Positions 52,986-61,731 of a stretch of DNA of 64,000 nucleotides are shown one piece after another. Both the position numbers and the translations under genes were made by a program. Source of the DNA: Lachnospiraceae bacterium (GTDB lineage Bacteria; Bacillota; Clostridia; Lachnospirales; Lachnospiraceae). The notes beneath the pieces are model-generated. The model was not told the DNA's origin, did not search any database, and saw only the letters and a program-made list of their open reading frames with translations. Position 1 is the stretch's first letter. Every line of letters begins with the position of its first letter. The stretch covers positions 1-64,000 of the forward strand of contig CABJAV010000001.1 in assembly GCA_902363675.1 (NCBI GenBank), read 5' to 3'.

Positions 52986-53939
52986 ATGAAAAAGCGTATA
53001 GTTTCAATCATGCTTGCAGCAGTTCTTGCGCTGTCTCTTGCAGCATGCGGATCAAAAGACACAACCGAGCAGGATGCGTATCGACAGTACGGCATCAATT
53101 GTCTGGAGAGTGGAAATTATGAGGATGCGATCAAGGCATTTCAGAATGCATTGAACCAGTCGCTCGGCAAAGTGGGCGAGAAGGAAATCGATATCTGTTT
53201 TTACAAGGCGCAGGCACAGTATTTAAGTGGTGCAAAGGACGATGCCTTAGAGACTTATAATGCAATCATCAAATATAATAAAGATGGACGGGCATACTAT
53301 CTGCGTGGAAACCTCTATTATGATATGGGGGAGGAAAAGAAGGCACTGGCAGATTATGAAGAAGCTGTAAAACAGAACAAAAAAGATTACGAATTGTACA
53401 TTGGAATTTATCAGTCCATGAAAAATCATGGAGCAAAAGAGAATGCGCAGAAATATCTGAATCAGGCTTTGGAAATCAAAGGAGAGAAGGCAGAGGACCT
53501 GTTGTATAAGGGACAGATCAGCTATCTTCTGGGAGATTATAAGACGGCTGTTACCGACCTCACCAAGGCAAAGGAAGATGGACAGCAGAAAGCATCTTAT
53601 TATCTTGGCCTGACTTATGAAGCGCAGGGAGATACCGATAAGGCACAGTCTTATATAAAAGAATATTTAGATAGCGGAGTGGCTACTTCGTATGAATTAT
53701 ATGATCTTGGAAGCTCCGAGCTGGATGATGGGGATTACGAGGAAGCACTGACCTTCTTTAATGCAGGACTTGCACTTGAGAAAGTTCCGAATAAGCAGAA
53801 TCTTATGAAAAGCGCGATCGCTGCGTACGAGTACAGCGGAGATTTTGATTCTGCCAAAACGATGCTTAAAGATTATTTGGAAGAGTATCCGTCCGATGAG
53901 GATGCACAGAAAGAAAGTACATTTTTGGAGACTAGATAA
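52986..53939 (+). CDS. TPR-repeat lipoprotein
   Basis: This 317-residue protein has a lipobox (LSLAACG, Cys at about 20) followed by at least six tetratricopeptide repeats, for example YGINCLESGNYEDAIKAFQN. It would be a membrane-anchored extracytoplasmic scaffold with an unknown partner. The ATG at 52986 is preceded by AAGAAAGAGAG. Its stop overlaps the hflX start (TAATG). Confidence 0.85.
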   Translation: MKKRIVSIMLAAVLALSLAACGSKDTTEQDAYRQYGINCLESGNYEDAIKAFQNALNQSLGKVGEKEIDICFYKAQAQYLSGAKDDALETYNAIIKYNKDGRAYYLRGNLYYDMGEEKKALADYEEAVKQNKKDYELYIGIYQSMKNHGAKENAQKYLNQALEIKGEKAEDLLYKGQISYLLGDYKTAVTDLTKAKEDGQQKASYYLGLTYEAQGDTDKAQSYIKEYLDSGVATSYELYDLGSSELDDGDYEEALTFFNAGLALEKVPNKQNLMKSAIAAYEYSGDFDSAKTMLKDYLEEYPSDEDAQKESTFLETR

Positions 53940-55183
53940 TGGCAAAACCACAGGAAATCGAAGAAATTGAAGAAAAGGTAATTTTAGTAGGTGTCAGTGA
54001 GCAGGAGGGCGATGATGCGGAAGATTCCGTGACGGAGCTGGCAGAACTGGTTAAGACCGCAGGTGCGACCGTTGTTGGAACACTGATTCAAAAGCGTGAG
54101 ACCATACATCCGGGCACTTATGTGGGAACCGGAAAAGTAGAAGAAATCGCGCAGCTTATTGCACAGACCGGGGCTACCGGTATTGTGTGCGATGACGAAT
54201 TGTCTCCGGCGCAGCTTCGCAATCTTGAGAATATGTTAGATACCAAAGTCATGGACCGTACATTGATCATTCTGGATATTTTTGCAGCGCGTGCGACGAC
54301 TAGTGAAGGAAAAATACAGGTCGAGCTGGCGCAGTTAAAGTATCGGCTCAGCCGGCTCAGCGGACTTGGAAAAACCATGTCCCGTCTCGGTGGTGGTATC
54401 GGAACAAGAGGACCGGGAGAAAAGAAGTTAGAGATCGACCGTCGTCTGATCAATGACCGTATTGCTCAGTTAAACCGTGAACTGAAAGAAGTAGTCAAAC
54501 ATCGTGAAATTACCCGTGCAAAGCGTGCCAAAAGCGAAGTACCGGTCGTGGCGATCGTCGGTTATACGAATGCCGGCAAATCGACACTGTTAAATCATCT
54601 GACTGATGCAGAGGTACTCGAAGAAGATAAGCTTTTTGCAACACTCGACCCGACCACCCGTATGTTGGAACTGGATGGACATCAGCAGGTGCTTTTGACA
54701 GACACGGTAGGATTTATCCGCAAGCTTCCGCACCATTTGATCGAGGCGTTTAAAAGCACACTTGAAGAAGCAAAATATGCAGACTATATTTTCCATGTTG
54801 TAGATGCTTCGAATCCGCAGATGGATAAACAGATGCATATCGTTTATGAGACATTGGATCATCTCGGAGTAAAGAATAAGAAGATGGTCACGCTGTTCAA
54901 CAAAATGGATCAGCGCACTGAGGAAGAACCTTTGCAGGATTTCCGTGCAGACCATATTCTACAGATATCGGCAGCGAATAATCAGGGATTGGATGAAATC
55001 AAGGCGCTCTTGCAGGAAATGCTGCGCGAAGACAAAGTTTATATTGAACGTGTTATCCCCTATGCACAGGCAGGTATCATACAGCTTGTCCGGGAAAAGG
55101 GAGAGCTTGTCTCTGAGGAATATGTACCGGAAGGAATCGAAATCAAGGCATATGTTCCGATGGAGGTATATGGAAAACTATAA
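53939..55183 (+). CDS. hflX: Ribosome-splitting GTPase HflX
   Basis: This 414-residue GTPase has the N-terminal HflX domain (HPGTYVGTGKVEEI), GGGIGTRGPGEKKLE, the P-loop GYTNAGKST at 208-216 and DTVGFIRKLPHHLIEAFKST. It rescues or splits stalled ribosomes, notably under stress. It is translationally coupled to the TPR lipoprotein gene by an overlapping TAATG. Confidence 0.95.
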   Translation: MAKPQEIEEIEEKVILVGVSEQEGDDAEDSVTELAELVKTAGATVVGTLIQKRETIHPGTYVGTGKVEEIAQLIAQTGATGIVCDDELSPAQLRNLENMLDTKVMDRTLIILDIFAARATTSEGKIQVELAQLKYRLSRLSGLGKTMSRLGGGIGTRGPGEKKLEIDRRLINDRIAQLNRELKEVVKHREITRAKRAKSEVPVVAIVGYTNAGKSTLLNHLTDAEVLEEDKLFATLDPTTRMLELDGHQQVLLTDTVGFIRKLPHHLIEAFKSTLEEAKYADYIFHVVDASNPQMDKQMHIVYETLDHLGVKNKKMVTLFNKMDQRTEEEPLQDFRADHILQISAANNQGLDEIKALLQEMLREDKVYIERVIPYAQAGIIQLVREKGELVSEEYVPEGIEIKAYVPMEVYGKL

Positions 55184-55211
55184 CTGTGAATGGAATAACA
55201 GCTTTGAAAGG

Positions 55212-55240
55212 TTGCACGAATATTCATAAAAATGTATAAT
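55212..55240 (+). promoter_or_regulatory. Sigma-A promoter of minCDE
   Basis: TTGCAC at 55212-55217 and TATAAT at 55235-55240 with a 17-base spacer, 43 bases before minC. Confidence 0.8.
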
Positions 55241-55282
55241 GAGGAGTAATGAATTTCATTTTAAATGAAATTGGAGGTATTC

Positions 55283-55996
55283 ATGTCACAGTCGGTTACA
55301 ATAAAGAGTAATAAATATGGAATCAATCTGGTTTTAAATCCGGATGTTGCATTTGACGATTTGTTAAAGGATGTTGTTGAAAAATTTAAAGCATCCAGCA
55401 GTTTTTTTAAAAATGCGAAACTTGCACTTGCATTTGAGGGAAGAGCACTTTCGGATGATGAAGAACAACAGATTATAGCAGCCATAGAAAAAAATACTAC
55501 AATAGAGATTTTATGCATTGTGGAAAAAGGAACAAAGCAGGAAGCAATCATGAAAGAGCAGGTCGAGGCTTTTTATGACGCAGTGCAGCAGGAATGTGAG
55601 AATACAGCACCGATTAGTGTTCCGGAGCAGTTTTACCGCGGCACGCTCAGATCTGGACAGGTGATTTCCAGTGAATCAAGTGTTACGATCATAGGAGATG
55701 TGAATCCAGGTGCAAAAATTATTGCACAGGGAAATATCATAATTCTTGGTGCACTCAAAGGTAACGCTCACGCAGGATGTATGGGAGACAGAAGCTGTTT
55801 TGTTTTTGCATTGGATATGAAGCCAATTCAGATTCAGATCGGTGATCTGATCGCAAAGAGCCCGGATCAGGCAGAACAGAAGCAACGTACGCGCCGTAAG
55901 AAAAAACAGACGGAAAATGAAGCACAGATTGCCATTGCAAAAGATGGAAATATTTATATTGAACCAATTACAAAAAATATTTTAAATACTATTTAG
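55283..55996 (+). CDS. minC: Septum-site inhibitor MinC
   Basis: This 237-residue protein has an N-terminal domain, then a C-terminal beta-helix domain with RGTLRSGQVISSESSVTIIG, DVNPGAKIIAQGNIIILGAL and GNAHAGCMGD, the MinC hallmark. It blocks FtsZ rings away from mid-cell together with MinD. A basic Lys/Arg tract (RTRRKKK) interrupts the C-terminal part. ATG 55283 follows TTGGAGG. Confidence 0.93.
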   Translation: MSQSVTIKSNKYGINLVLNPDVAFDDLLKDVVEKFKASSSFFKNAKLALAFEGRALSDDEEQQIIAAIEKNTTIEILCIVEKGTKQEAIMKEQVEAFYDAVQQECENTAPISVPEQFYRGTLRSGQVISSESSVTIIGDVNPGAKIIAQGNIIILGALKGNAHAGCMGDRSCFVFALDMKPIQIQIGDLIAKSPDQAEQKQRTRRKKKQTENEAQIAIAKDGNIYIEPITKNILNTI

Positions 55997-56018
55997 AAAC
56001 GTAGGAGGAAAGAATTTA

Positions 56019-56810
56019 ATGAGCGAAGTAATCGTTATCACATCGGGAAAGGGTGGTGTAGGAAAGACCACAACCACAGCAAATATAGGTACAGGTCTTG
56101 CACAGTTAAATAAAAAAGTTGTTATGATTGATACGGATATCGGATTGCGTAATCTGGATGTTGTTATGGGTCTGGAGAATCGTATTGTATATAATCTGGT
56201 GGATGTTGTTGAAGGAAAATGCCGTATTCGTCAGGCGCTGATCAAGGACAAGAAATACCCGGAGCTTTGTCTTCTTCCATCTGCACAGACCAGAGACAAG
56301 GATGCGGTTACACCGGAGCAGATGGTAGAACTTATCAATGAGCTTCGTGAAGAGTTTGATTATATCTTGCTTGATTGTCCGGCAGGTATTGAGCAGGGAT
56401 TCAAAAATGCAGTTGCAGGAGCAGATCGTGCACTTGTTGTTACAACACCTGAGGTGTCTGCAATCCGTGATGCAGACCGTATTGTTGGTTTGCTTGAAGC
56501 AAATGAGATGAAACGCATTGATTTGATTGTCAACCGTCTGCGTGTCGATATGGTAAAACGTGGAGATATGATGAATGTAGATGATGTTACGGAAATTCTT
56601 GCCGTCAATCTGATTGGTGCCGTACCGGATGATGAACAGATTGTTGTTTCTACAAACCGTGGAGAGCCACTTGTTGGTACAAACAGTCTGGCAGGAAAGG
56701 CATATATGAATATATGTCACCGCATATTGGGTGAAGAGGTTCCATTACTGGATCTGAACCAAAAACATGGAGTTTTCGAAAAGTTGAAAGATATGTTTAA
56801 GAAAAATTAA
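56019..56810 (+). CDS. minD: Septum-site ATPase MinD
   Basis: This 263-residue ParA-type ATPase has the deviant Walker A SGKGGVGKTT at residues 9-18, and IDTDIGLRNLDVVMGLENR. It ends in the amphipathic membrane-targeting helix FEKLKDMFKKN. It recruits MinC to the membrane and is stimulated by MinE. GGAGG precedes the start. Confidence 0.97.
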   Translation: MSEVIVITSGKGGVGKTTTTANIGTGLAQLNKKVVMIDTDIGLRNLDVVMGLENRIVYNLVDVVEGKCRIRQALIKDKKYPELCLLPSAQTRDKDAVTPEQMVELINELREEFDYILLDCPAGIEQGFKNAVAGADRALVVTTPEVSAIRDADRIVGLLEANEMKRIDLIVNRLRVDMVKRGDMMNVDDVTEILAVNLIGAVPDDEQIVVSTNRGEPLVGTNSLAGKAYMNICHRILGEEVPLLDLNQKHGVFEKLKDMFKKN

Positions 56811-56825
56811 AGGGGGATATTTATT

Positions 56826-57107
56826 GTGGGAATAATGGATTTATTTAAAAAGAAAACTTCAGGCAATGTCGCAAAGGACCGCTTGAAGCTGGTGCTCGTT
56901 TCAGACCGCGCTAACTGTTCCTCTGAGATGATGGAAATGATGAAAAATGATATCATTGAGGTCATATCCCGTTATATGGATATTGATGCGGAAGCACTTG
57001 ATGTGAAAATTACAGAGACGGAATCCGATTCCAATAACGGAACGGTTCCTGCACTTGTTGCAAATATCCCTATTCGTGATATGAAACATCGTCCGGAACC
57101 AAGATAA
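56826..57107 (+). CDS. minE: Topological specificity factor MinE
   Basis: This 93-residue protein has the MinD-contact region RLKLVLVSDRANCSSEMMEM and a C-terminal dimer domain. It starts at GTG 56826, with AAAGGGGGAT seven bases upstream. A full MinCDE set implies oscillation, as in some clostridia, instead of the DivIVA-anchored system of Bacillus. Confidence 0.93.
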   Translation: MGIMDLFKKKTSGNVAKDRLKLVLVSDRANCSSEMMEMMKNDIIEVISRYMDIDAEALDVKITETESDSNNGTVPALVANIPIRDMKHRPEPR

Positions 57108-57136
57108 GATAAAAGCATAATCAATCGGATACACAA

Positions 57137-57171
57137 AACCCCGGGAGGCTTTTGCCTGCCGGGGTTTTTGT
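57137..57171. terminator. Bidirectional terminator between minE and typA
   Basis: AACCCCGG (57137-57144) pairs with CCGGGGTT (57159-57166), with a T-run after it and an A-run before it. It serves both convergent genes. Confidence 0.85.
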
Positions 57172-57182
57172 AATCATCTATA

Positions 57183-59027
57183 TTATTTCATTGCATTCTT
57201 TTTTGCAATCGATGCTCTCTTACGCAGGGTAGGATCAAGGATTCTCTTACGGATACGAAGACTTTCCGGAGTAACCTCGAGAAGTTCGTCGGTATCAATG
57301 AAATCCAGTGCCTGCTCAAGACTTAACTTACGTGGTGGAACCAGTGTCAGTGCCTCGTCAGCGGAAGAGGAACGTGTGTTGGTCAGATGCTTCTTTTTAC
57401 ATACATTCAGCTCGATATCCTCAGCTTTTGAACTCTGTCCGATGATCATACCGGAGTAAACCTTTTCACCAGGTCCGATGAAGAGAGTACCACGCTCCTG
57501 AGCGGAGAACAGACCATAAGTTACAGATTCTCCAGTTTCGAAAGCAATGAGAGAACCGGTGGAACGGTAAGCAATCTCTCCACGGAATGGCTCATAGCCA
57601 TCGAACATTGTATTGATGATACCATTTCCCTTTGTATCGGTCATGAACTCACCACGATAACCGATGAGACCACGGGATGGAATCTTAAACTCTAATCGTG
57701 TATAGCCGCCGGCGATAGAACCCATATTCTGAAGTTCACCTTTACGCTGCTGCAGCTTGGAGATGACAGCTCCGGTAAATTCGTCCGGAACATCAACATA
57801 GGCAAGCTCCATTGGCTCAAGTTTCTTACCATTCTCATCATAATGATAGAGAACCTCAGCTTTGCTGACTGCAAACTCATAACCTTCACGGCGCATGTTC
57901 TCGATCAGAACGGATAAGTGAAGCTCACCACGGCCGGAAACTTTCAGGCTGTCCGGGCTGTCCGTCTCTTCGACACGAAGTGACACGTCGGTATTCAATT
58001 CGCGGAACAGTCTGTCACGGATATGACGGGAAGTGACATATTTTCCTTCCTGTCCGGCGAGAGGACTGTCATTTACGATAAAGTTCATGGAAATGGTTGG
58101 TTCGGAAATCTTCTGGAACGGAATCGCCTGTGGATTTTCCGGTGAACAGATGGTGTCTCCGATGTGGATGTCTGCAATACCGGAGATTGCTACGATCGAA
58201 CCGATCTTTGCTTCTGTGACATCTACTTTATTTAATCCGTCGAACTCATAGAGTTTGCTGATGCGGACTTTTTCAAGCTTGTCAGGATCGTGATGGTTGA
58301 CAACGACTGCTTCCTGATTGACTTTCAGGGAACCGTTGTCTACTTTACCGATACCGATACGTCCGACATACTCATTGTAATCGATCGTACTGATCAGTAC
58401 CTGTGTGCTGGCATCCGGATCACCGGTTGGTGCAGGAATGTAGTTTACAATCGTCTCGAAGAGAGGTGTCATATCTTTCTTCTCATCATCGAGGTTGTAC
58501 ATTGCGTATCCGTCTCTTGCGGATGCATAAATAAATGGGCAGTCAAGCTGCTCGTCGGAAGCATCCAGATCCATGAAAAGCTCTAATACTTCATCGATAA
58601 CTTCGGCAGGTCTGGCTTCCGGACGGTCAATTTTGTTGATGCAGACAATAACCGGCAGATTCAAAGCCAGTGCCTTCATCAGTACGAATTTTGTCTGTGG
58701 CATGGTTCCTTCGAACGCATCTACCACGAGAACAACACCATTTACCATCTTGAGAACTCGCTCAACCTCACCACCGAAATCGGCATGTCCTGGAGTATCT
58801 ATGATGTTGATTTTTGTATCCTTATAAAATACGGCAGTATTTTTGGACAAGATAGTGATACCACGCTCACGCTCGATATCGTTAGAGTCCATGACGCGCT
58901 CCTGCACTTCCTGATTGGCACGGAACACACCGCTTTGTTTTAACAATTCATCAACCAGAGTCGTTTTACCATGATCGACATGGGCGATAATTGCTATATT
59001 ACGAATATCATCTCTTGTTGTTACCAT
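57183..59027 (-). CDS. typA: Ribosome-associated GTPase TypA/BipA
   Basis: This 614-residue translational GTPase has IIAHVDHGKTTLVDELL, RERGITILSKNTAVFY, DTPGHADFGGEVERVL and NKIDRP. EF-G-like domains and the TypA-specific C-terminal domain follow (GPGEKVYSGMIIGQ, KKHLTNTRSS). It acts in ribosome assembly and stress adaptation. The start at 59027 is preceded on its strand by GAAGGTAA. Confidence 0.96.
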   Translation of the reverse strand: MVTTRDDIRNIAIIAHVDHGKTTLVDELLKQSGVFRANQEVQERVMDSNDIERERGITILSKNTAVFYKDTKINIIDTPGHADFGGEVERVLKMVNGVVLVVDAFEGTMPQTKFVLMKALALNLPVIVCINKIDRPEARPAEVIDEVLELFMDLDASDEQLDCPFIYASARDGYAMYNLDDEKKDMTPLFETIVNYIPAPTGDPDASTQVLISTIDYNEYVGRIGIGKVDNGSLKVNQEAVVVNHHDPDKLEKVRISKLYEFDGLNKVDVTEAKIGSIVAISGIADIHIGDTICSPENPQAIPFQKISEPTISMNFIVNDSPLAGQEGKYVTSRHIRDRLFRELNTDVSLRVEETDSPDSLKVSGRGELHLSVLIENMRREGYEFAVSKAEVLYHYDENGKKLEPMELAYVDVPDEFTGAVISKLQQRKGELQNMGSIAGGYTRLEFKIPSRGLIGYRGEFMTDTKGNGIINTMFDGYEPFRGEIAYRSTGSLIAFETGESVTYGLFSAQERGTLFIGPGEKVYSGMIIGQSSKAEDIELNVCKKKHLTNTRSSSADEALTLVPPRKLSLEQALDFIDTDELLEVTPESLRIRKRILDPTLRKRASIAKKNAMK

Positions 59028-59259
59028 AATTTACCTTCTTTTCTATTATACATATCTCTTTGTGTATTATAACCTGTACCATTTTATCATAAAAATGCAT
59101 TTTCGCAAGAGTTTCTTCTATGTTTAGTGAAAAATATGGCGAAAAATGTTGCTGTTCACATCTGTTTTTTTATCGACATACTTTGATGATTTCTTGCAAT
59201 GAATAAATGGTAAAACATAACCCTAACAAATATTTCCACAAAAGGAAGGGAGAAAATTC

Positions 59260-59889
59260 ATGGCAGATAAAATGTTTGAAAACAACCAGGTAACGATTAT
59301 CGGAGAAATTGTATCGGATTTTGTGTTTAGTCACGAAGTGTATGGGGAAGGCTTTTATATGGTAGAAGTATCAGTAAACCGCTTGTCCAACTTTGTAGAT
59401 TACATACCGGTCATGGTATCGGAGCGTCTGATTGATGTAAAATCCGACTGCAATGGTCAGTATGTGTATGTGACCGGACAGTTCCGATCCTTTAATCGAC
59501 ATGAGGAGCACAAAAACCGTCTTGTACTTTCTGTATTTGCGAGAGAGTTTGAACTTGTGGAGGCACCGGAAGAGGATCATGAGACGAACCAGATTTTTCT
59601 TGATGGCTTTATTTGCAAAGACAGCGTTTACAGGAAGACTCCACTTGGAAGAGAGATTGCGGATCTGCTTGTAGCAGTCAACCGGTCTTATGGAAAATCA
59701 GATTATATTCCGTGTATCTGTTGGGGAAGAAATGCGCGTTTTGCAGCAGGATTTGAAGTGGGCAGCCACGTGCAGATCTGGGGAAGAATCCAAAGTCGTG
59801 AGTACGTAAAAAAGCTTAGTGAGACAGAAGTAGAACAGAGGGTTGCTTATGAAGTCTCTGTGAGTAAAATCGAATTTCTGGAGTCGTAA
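59260..59889 (+). CDS. SSB-like protein with two tandem OB folds
   Basis: In this 209-residue protein residues about 8-105 form one single-stranded-DNA-binding OB fold (VTIIGEIVSDFVFSHEVYGE, VYVTGQFRS). Residues about 108-207 form a second (FLDGFICKDSVYRKTPLGRE, VQIWGRIQSREY). Ordinary bacterial SSB has one fold plus an acidic tail, which is missing here. It may be a special-purpose SSB for sporulation, competence or repair. GGAAGGGAG precedes the start. Confidence 0.8.
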   Translation: MADKMFENNQVTIIGEIVSDFVFSHEVYGEGFYMVEVSVNRLSNFVDYIPVMVSERLIDVKSDCNGQYVYVTGQFRSFNRHEEHKNRLVLSVFAREFELVEAPEEDHETNQIFLDGFICKDSVYRKTPLGREIADLLVAVNRSYGKSDYIPCICWGRNARFAAGFEVGSHVQIWGRIQSREYVKKLSETEVEQRVAYEVSVSKIEFLES

Positions 59890-59912
59890 AAACTGCAAAA
59901 AAAGAGGCACAC

Positions 59913-59941
59913 TTGATTATTTGACCTGTTTGTGGTATCTT
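59913..59941 (+). promoter_or_regulatory. Candidate promoter of the corrinoid adenosyltransferase-like gene
   Basis: TTGATT at 59913-59918 and TATCTT at 59936-59941 with a 17-base spacer. Confidence 0.5.
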
Positions 59942-60018
59942 ACTTAAGATTCTTTGTATAAGGCGTGAAAGTAAATCGGAGATACGAAAAGGGCTTCGGT
60001 TTTATTTTGGAGGCAATT

Positions 60019-60519
60019 ATGAACGAAGGTATTATACAGATTTATTATGGTGAGGGCCACGGCAAGTCAACCGCTGCAATCGGTAATGCAATCCGTTGTG
60101 CAAGCGAAGGCAAAAGTGTGATTATCATCCAATTTTTAAAAGGGAAAAATGAGAATGAACTGGCTTTTTTGAATCGTCTTGAGCCGGAAATCAAGATTTT
60201 TCGATTCGCAAAATCCGATGAAAGTTTTGAAGAGCTGTCGGAGCAGGAGCAGCAGGAGGAGGCAATGAATCTGCGAAACGGATTCAACTATGGAAAGAAG
60301 GTTGTAACGACAGCCGCCTGTGATATGCTGATTCTTGATGAGGTGCTGGGTGTGATTGATGAGAAGGTAGTTGCGCCACAGGAAATGCAGGAACTGTTTG
60401 AAAATAAACCGGATGATATGACGCTTATCTGCACCGGACGTGTCCTTGAGGACAGTATCCGTCCTTATGCGGATGAGATCTATAATATCGCACCGGAAAA
60501 AATAAGGATTGACGAATAG
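60019..60519 (+). CDS. Corrinoid adenosyltransferase-like P-loop protein (CobA/CobO/BtuR type)
   Basis: This 166-residue protein has IQIYYGEGHGKSTAAIGNAI, a P-loop near the N-terminus, then VIIIQFLKGK and CDMLILDEVLGVIDEKVV. LICTGRVLEDSIRPYADEI is the usual CobO ending. Such enzymes adenosylate cobalamin; some Lachnospiraceae paralogues may have other roles. It is shorter than typical CobO (about 180-200), lacking an N-terminal extension. ATG 60019 follows TTGGAGG. Its 3' end contains the -35 box of the dapA promoter. Confidence 0.82.
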   Translation: MNEGIIQIYYGEGHGKSTAAIGNAIRCASEGKSVIIIQFLKGKNENELAFLNRLEPEIKIFRFAKSDESFEELSEQEQQEEAMNLRNGFNYGKKVVTTAACDMLILDEVLGVIDEKVVAPQEMQELFENKPDDMTLICTGRVLEDSIRPYADEIYNIAPEKIRIDE

Positions 60520-60537
60520 TACACATGGTGCTATTAT
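60509..60537 (+). promoter_or_regulatory. Sigma-A promoter of the dapA riboswitch transcript
   Basis: TTGACG at 60509-60514, inside the end of the upstream gene, and TATTAT at 60532-60537 with a 17-base spacer. Transcription starts near 60544, just before the riboswitch. Confidence 0.8.
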
Positions 60538-60557
60538 CAGAAAAGAAGCAAATAACT

Positions 60558-60724
60558 CAGATAGAGGTCGCGCAAGCTATGAGTATTCTGTGGGATGTGA
60601 CAGACACAGGCGAACACAGAGGAAAGGGGCGAGCGCCGAAGAGATAAAAGGGCTGTACTTTTATTTCTGGGCATATGGTAAAGAACCATATGACTGTCAA
60701 CATACAAAGTTGGAGAGCTATCGA
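60558..60724 (+). promoter_or_regulatory. Lysine riboswitch (L box)
   Basis: The leader has the conserved lysine-riboswitch blocks in order: ATAGAGGTCGCGC, GAGTA, GGAAAGGGGCGAGCGCCGAAG, GGGCTGTACTTTTAT, a hairpin around CATATGG/CCATATG, and GACTGTCAAC. TTGGAGAGCTATC closes P1 (GATAG 60560-60564 with CTATC 60718-60722). Bound lysine should favour the terminator at 60753 and switch off dapA. The short open frame across this region is not a gene. Confidence 0.95.
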
Positions 60725-60752
60725 ATCTATAATATACAACAATGTAGATTAG

Positions 60753-60780
60753 ACCAGCTCAGGTGAGAGCTGGTTTTTTT
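60753..60780 (+). terminator. Riboswitch-controlled terminator before dapA
   Basis: ACCAGCTC (60753-60760) pairs with GAGCTGGT (60767-60774), followed by a T-run. GAGAGCT in the closing P1 strand offers the competing pairing. Confidence 0.92.
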
Positions 60781-60796
60781 ATGGAAGGGAGAACAA

Positions 60797-61684
60797 ATGG
60801 CAATATTTAAAGGCGCTGGTGTTGCAATCGTTACACCAATGAAAGACAATCAGGATGTAAATTATGACAAGTTAGAGGAGCTGATCAATCAGCAGATTGA
60901 TGCAGGTACGGATGCAATTGTTATCGCAGGCACAACAGGTGAGAGTTCTACACTTACCATGGAGGAGCATCGCGACGTTATCAAGGCTGCTGTTGAGTTT
61001 ACAAAACACCGTGTTCCGGTTGTTGCTGGAACCGGTTCGAACTGCACACGCACAGCAATCCAGCTGTCACAGGAAGCAGAAGAGGACGGTGTAGACGGAT
61101 TACTGATCGTAACGCCATATTACAACAAGGCAACACAGGCCGGACTGATTAGCCACTATTCACAGATCGCAGACAGCACAAAATGCCCGATCATCATGTA
61201 CAATGTACCGGGAAGAACCGGATGTAATCTTCTTCCGGAGACCGTTGCAACACTGTTTGCTGCAAAAGAGAACATCGTGGGATTAAAAGAAGCTACCGGT
61301 AATATGGCACAGGCAAGCAAAACAATGGCACTTACCGATGGCAAGATCGATATGTATTCCGGAGAGGACGGACTGGTTGTTCCGTTGTTATCTATCGGTG
61401 CAGTCGGTGTGATCTCTGTATGGAGTAACGTAGCACCTGCAAAAGTTCATCAGATGTGTGACAGCTTTTTCAAGGGCGACATTGAGACAGCAAGAAAGAT
61501 TCAGTTAGAGGGACTTCCACTGGTAGATGCATTATTCTCAGAAGTAAATCCAATCCCGGTTAAGAAGGCATTGAATCTGATGGGCATGGAAGTTGGTCCA
61601 CTTCGTTCCCCACTTTGTGAGATGGGCGAGACTAATGCCGCAAAACTTGCAGAAGTAATGAAGAACTACGGTTTATTGAAATAA
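60797..61684 (+). CDS. dapA: 4-hydroxy-tetrahydrodipicolinate synthase
   Basis: This 295-residue TIM-barrel enzyme condenses pyruvate with aspartate semialdehyde, the first committed step to lysine, peptidoglycan diaminopimelate and spore dipicolinate. It has GTTGESSTLTMEEH, PYYNKATQAGL and the Schiff-base lysine at about residue 164 in GLKEATG. It is controlled by the lysine riboswitch. AAGGGAG precedes the start, and dapB follows after 47 bases. Confidence 0.97.
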   Translation: MAIFKGAGVAIVTPMKDNQDVNYDKLEELINQQIDAGTDAIVIAGTTGESSTLTMEEHRDVIKAAVEFTKHRVPVVAGTGSNCTRTAIQLSQEAEEDGVDGLLIVTPYYNKATQAGLISHYSQIADSTKCPIIMYNVPGRTGCNLLPETVATLFAAKENIVGLKEATGNMAQASKTMALTDGKIDMYSGEDGLVVPLLSIGAVGVISVWSNVAPAKVHQMCDSFFKGDIETARKIQLEGLPLVDALFSEVNPIPVKKALNLMGMEVGPLRSPLCEMGETNAAKLAEVMKNYGLLK

Positions 61685-61731
61685 GAAAAGTATCGGATGA
61701 TGTCCGGTGAACGAAAGGATAAGAGACGAAA

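Noticed and set aside
56106..56720. 204-codon minus-strand frame inside minD
   Set aside because: It is antisense to a highly conserved minD. It is a compositional artefact.
60509..60766. 85-codon frame before dapA
   Set aside because: It lies across the lysine riboswitch and its terminator. The conserved bases follow RNA structure, not coding.
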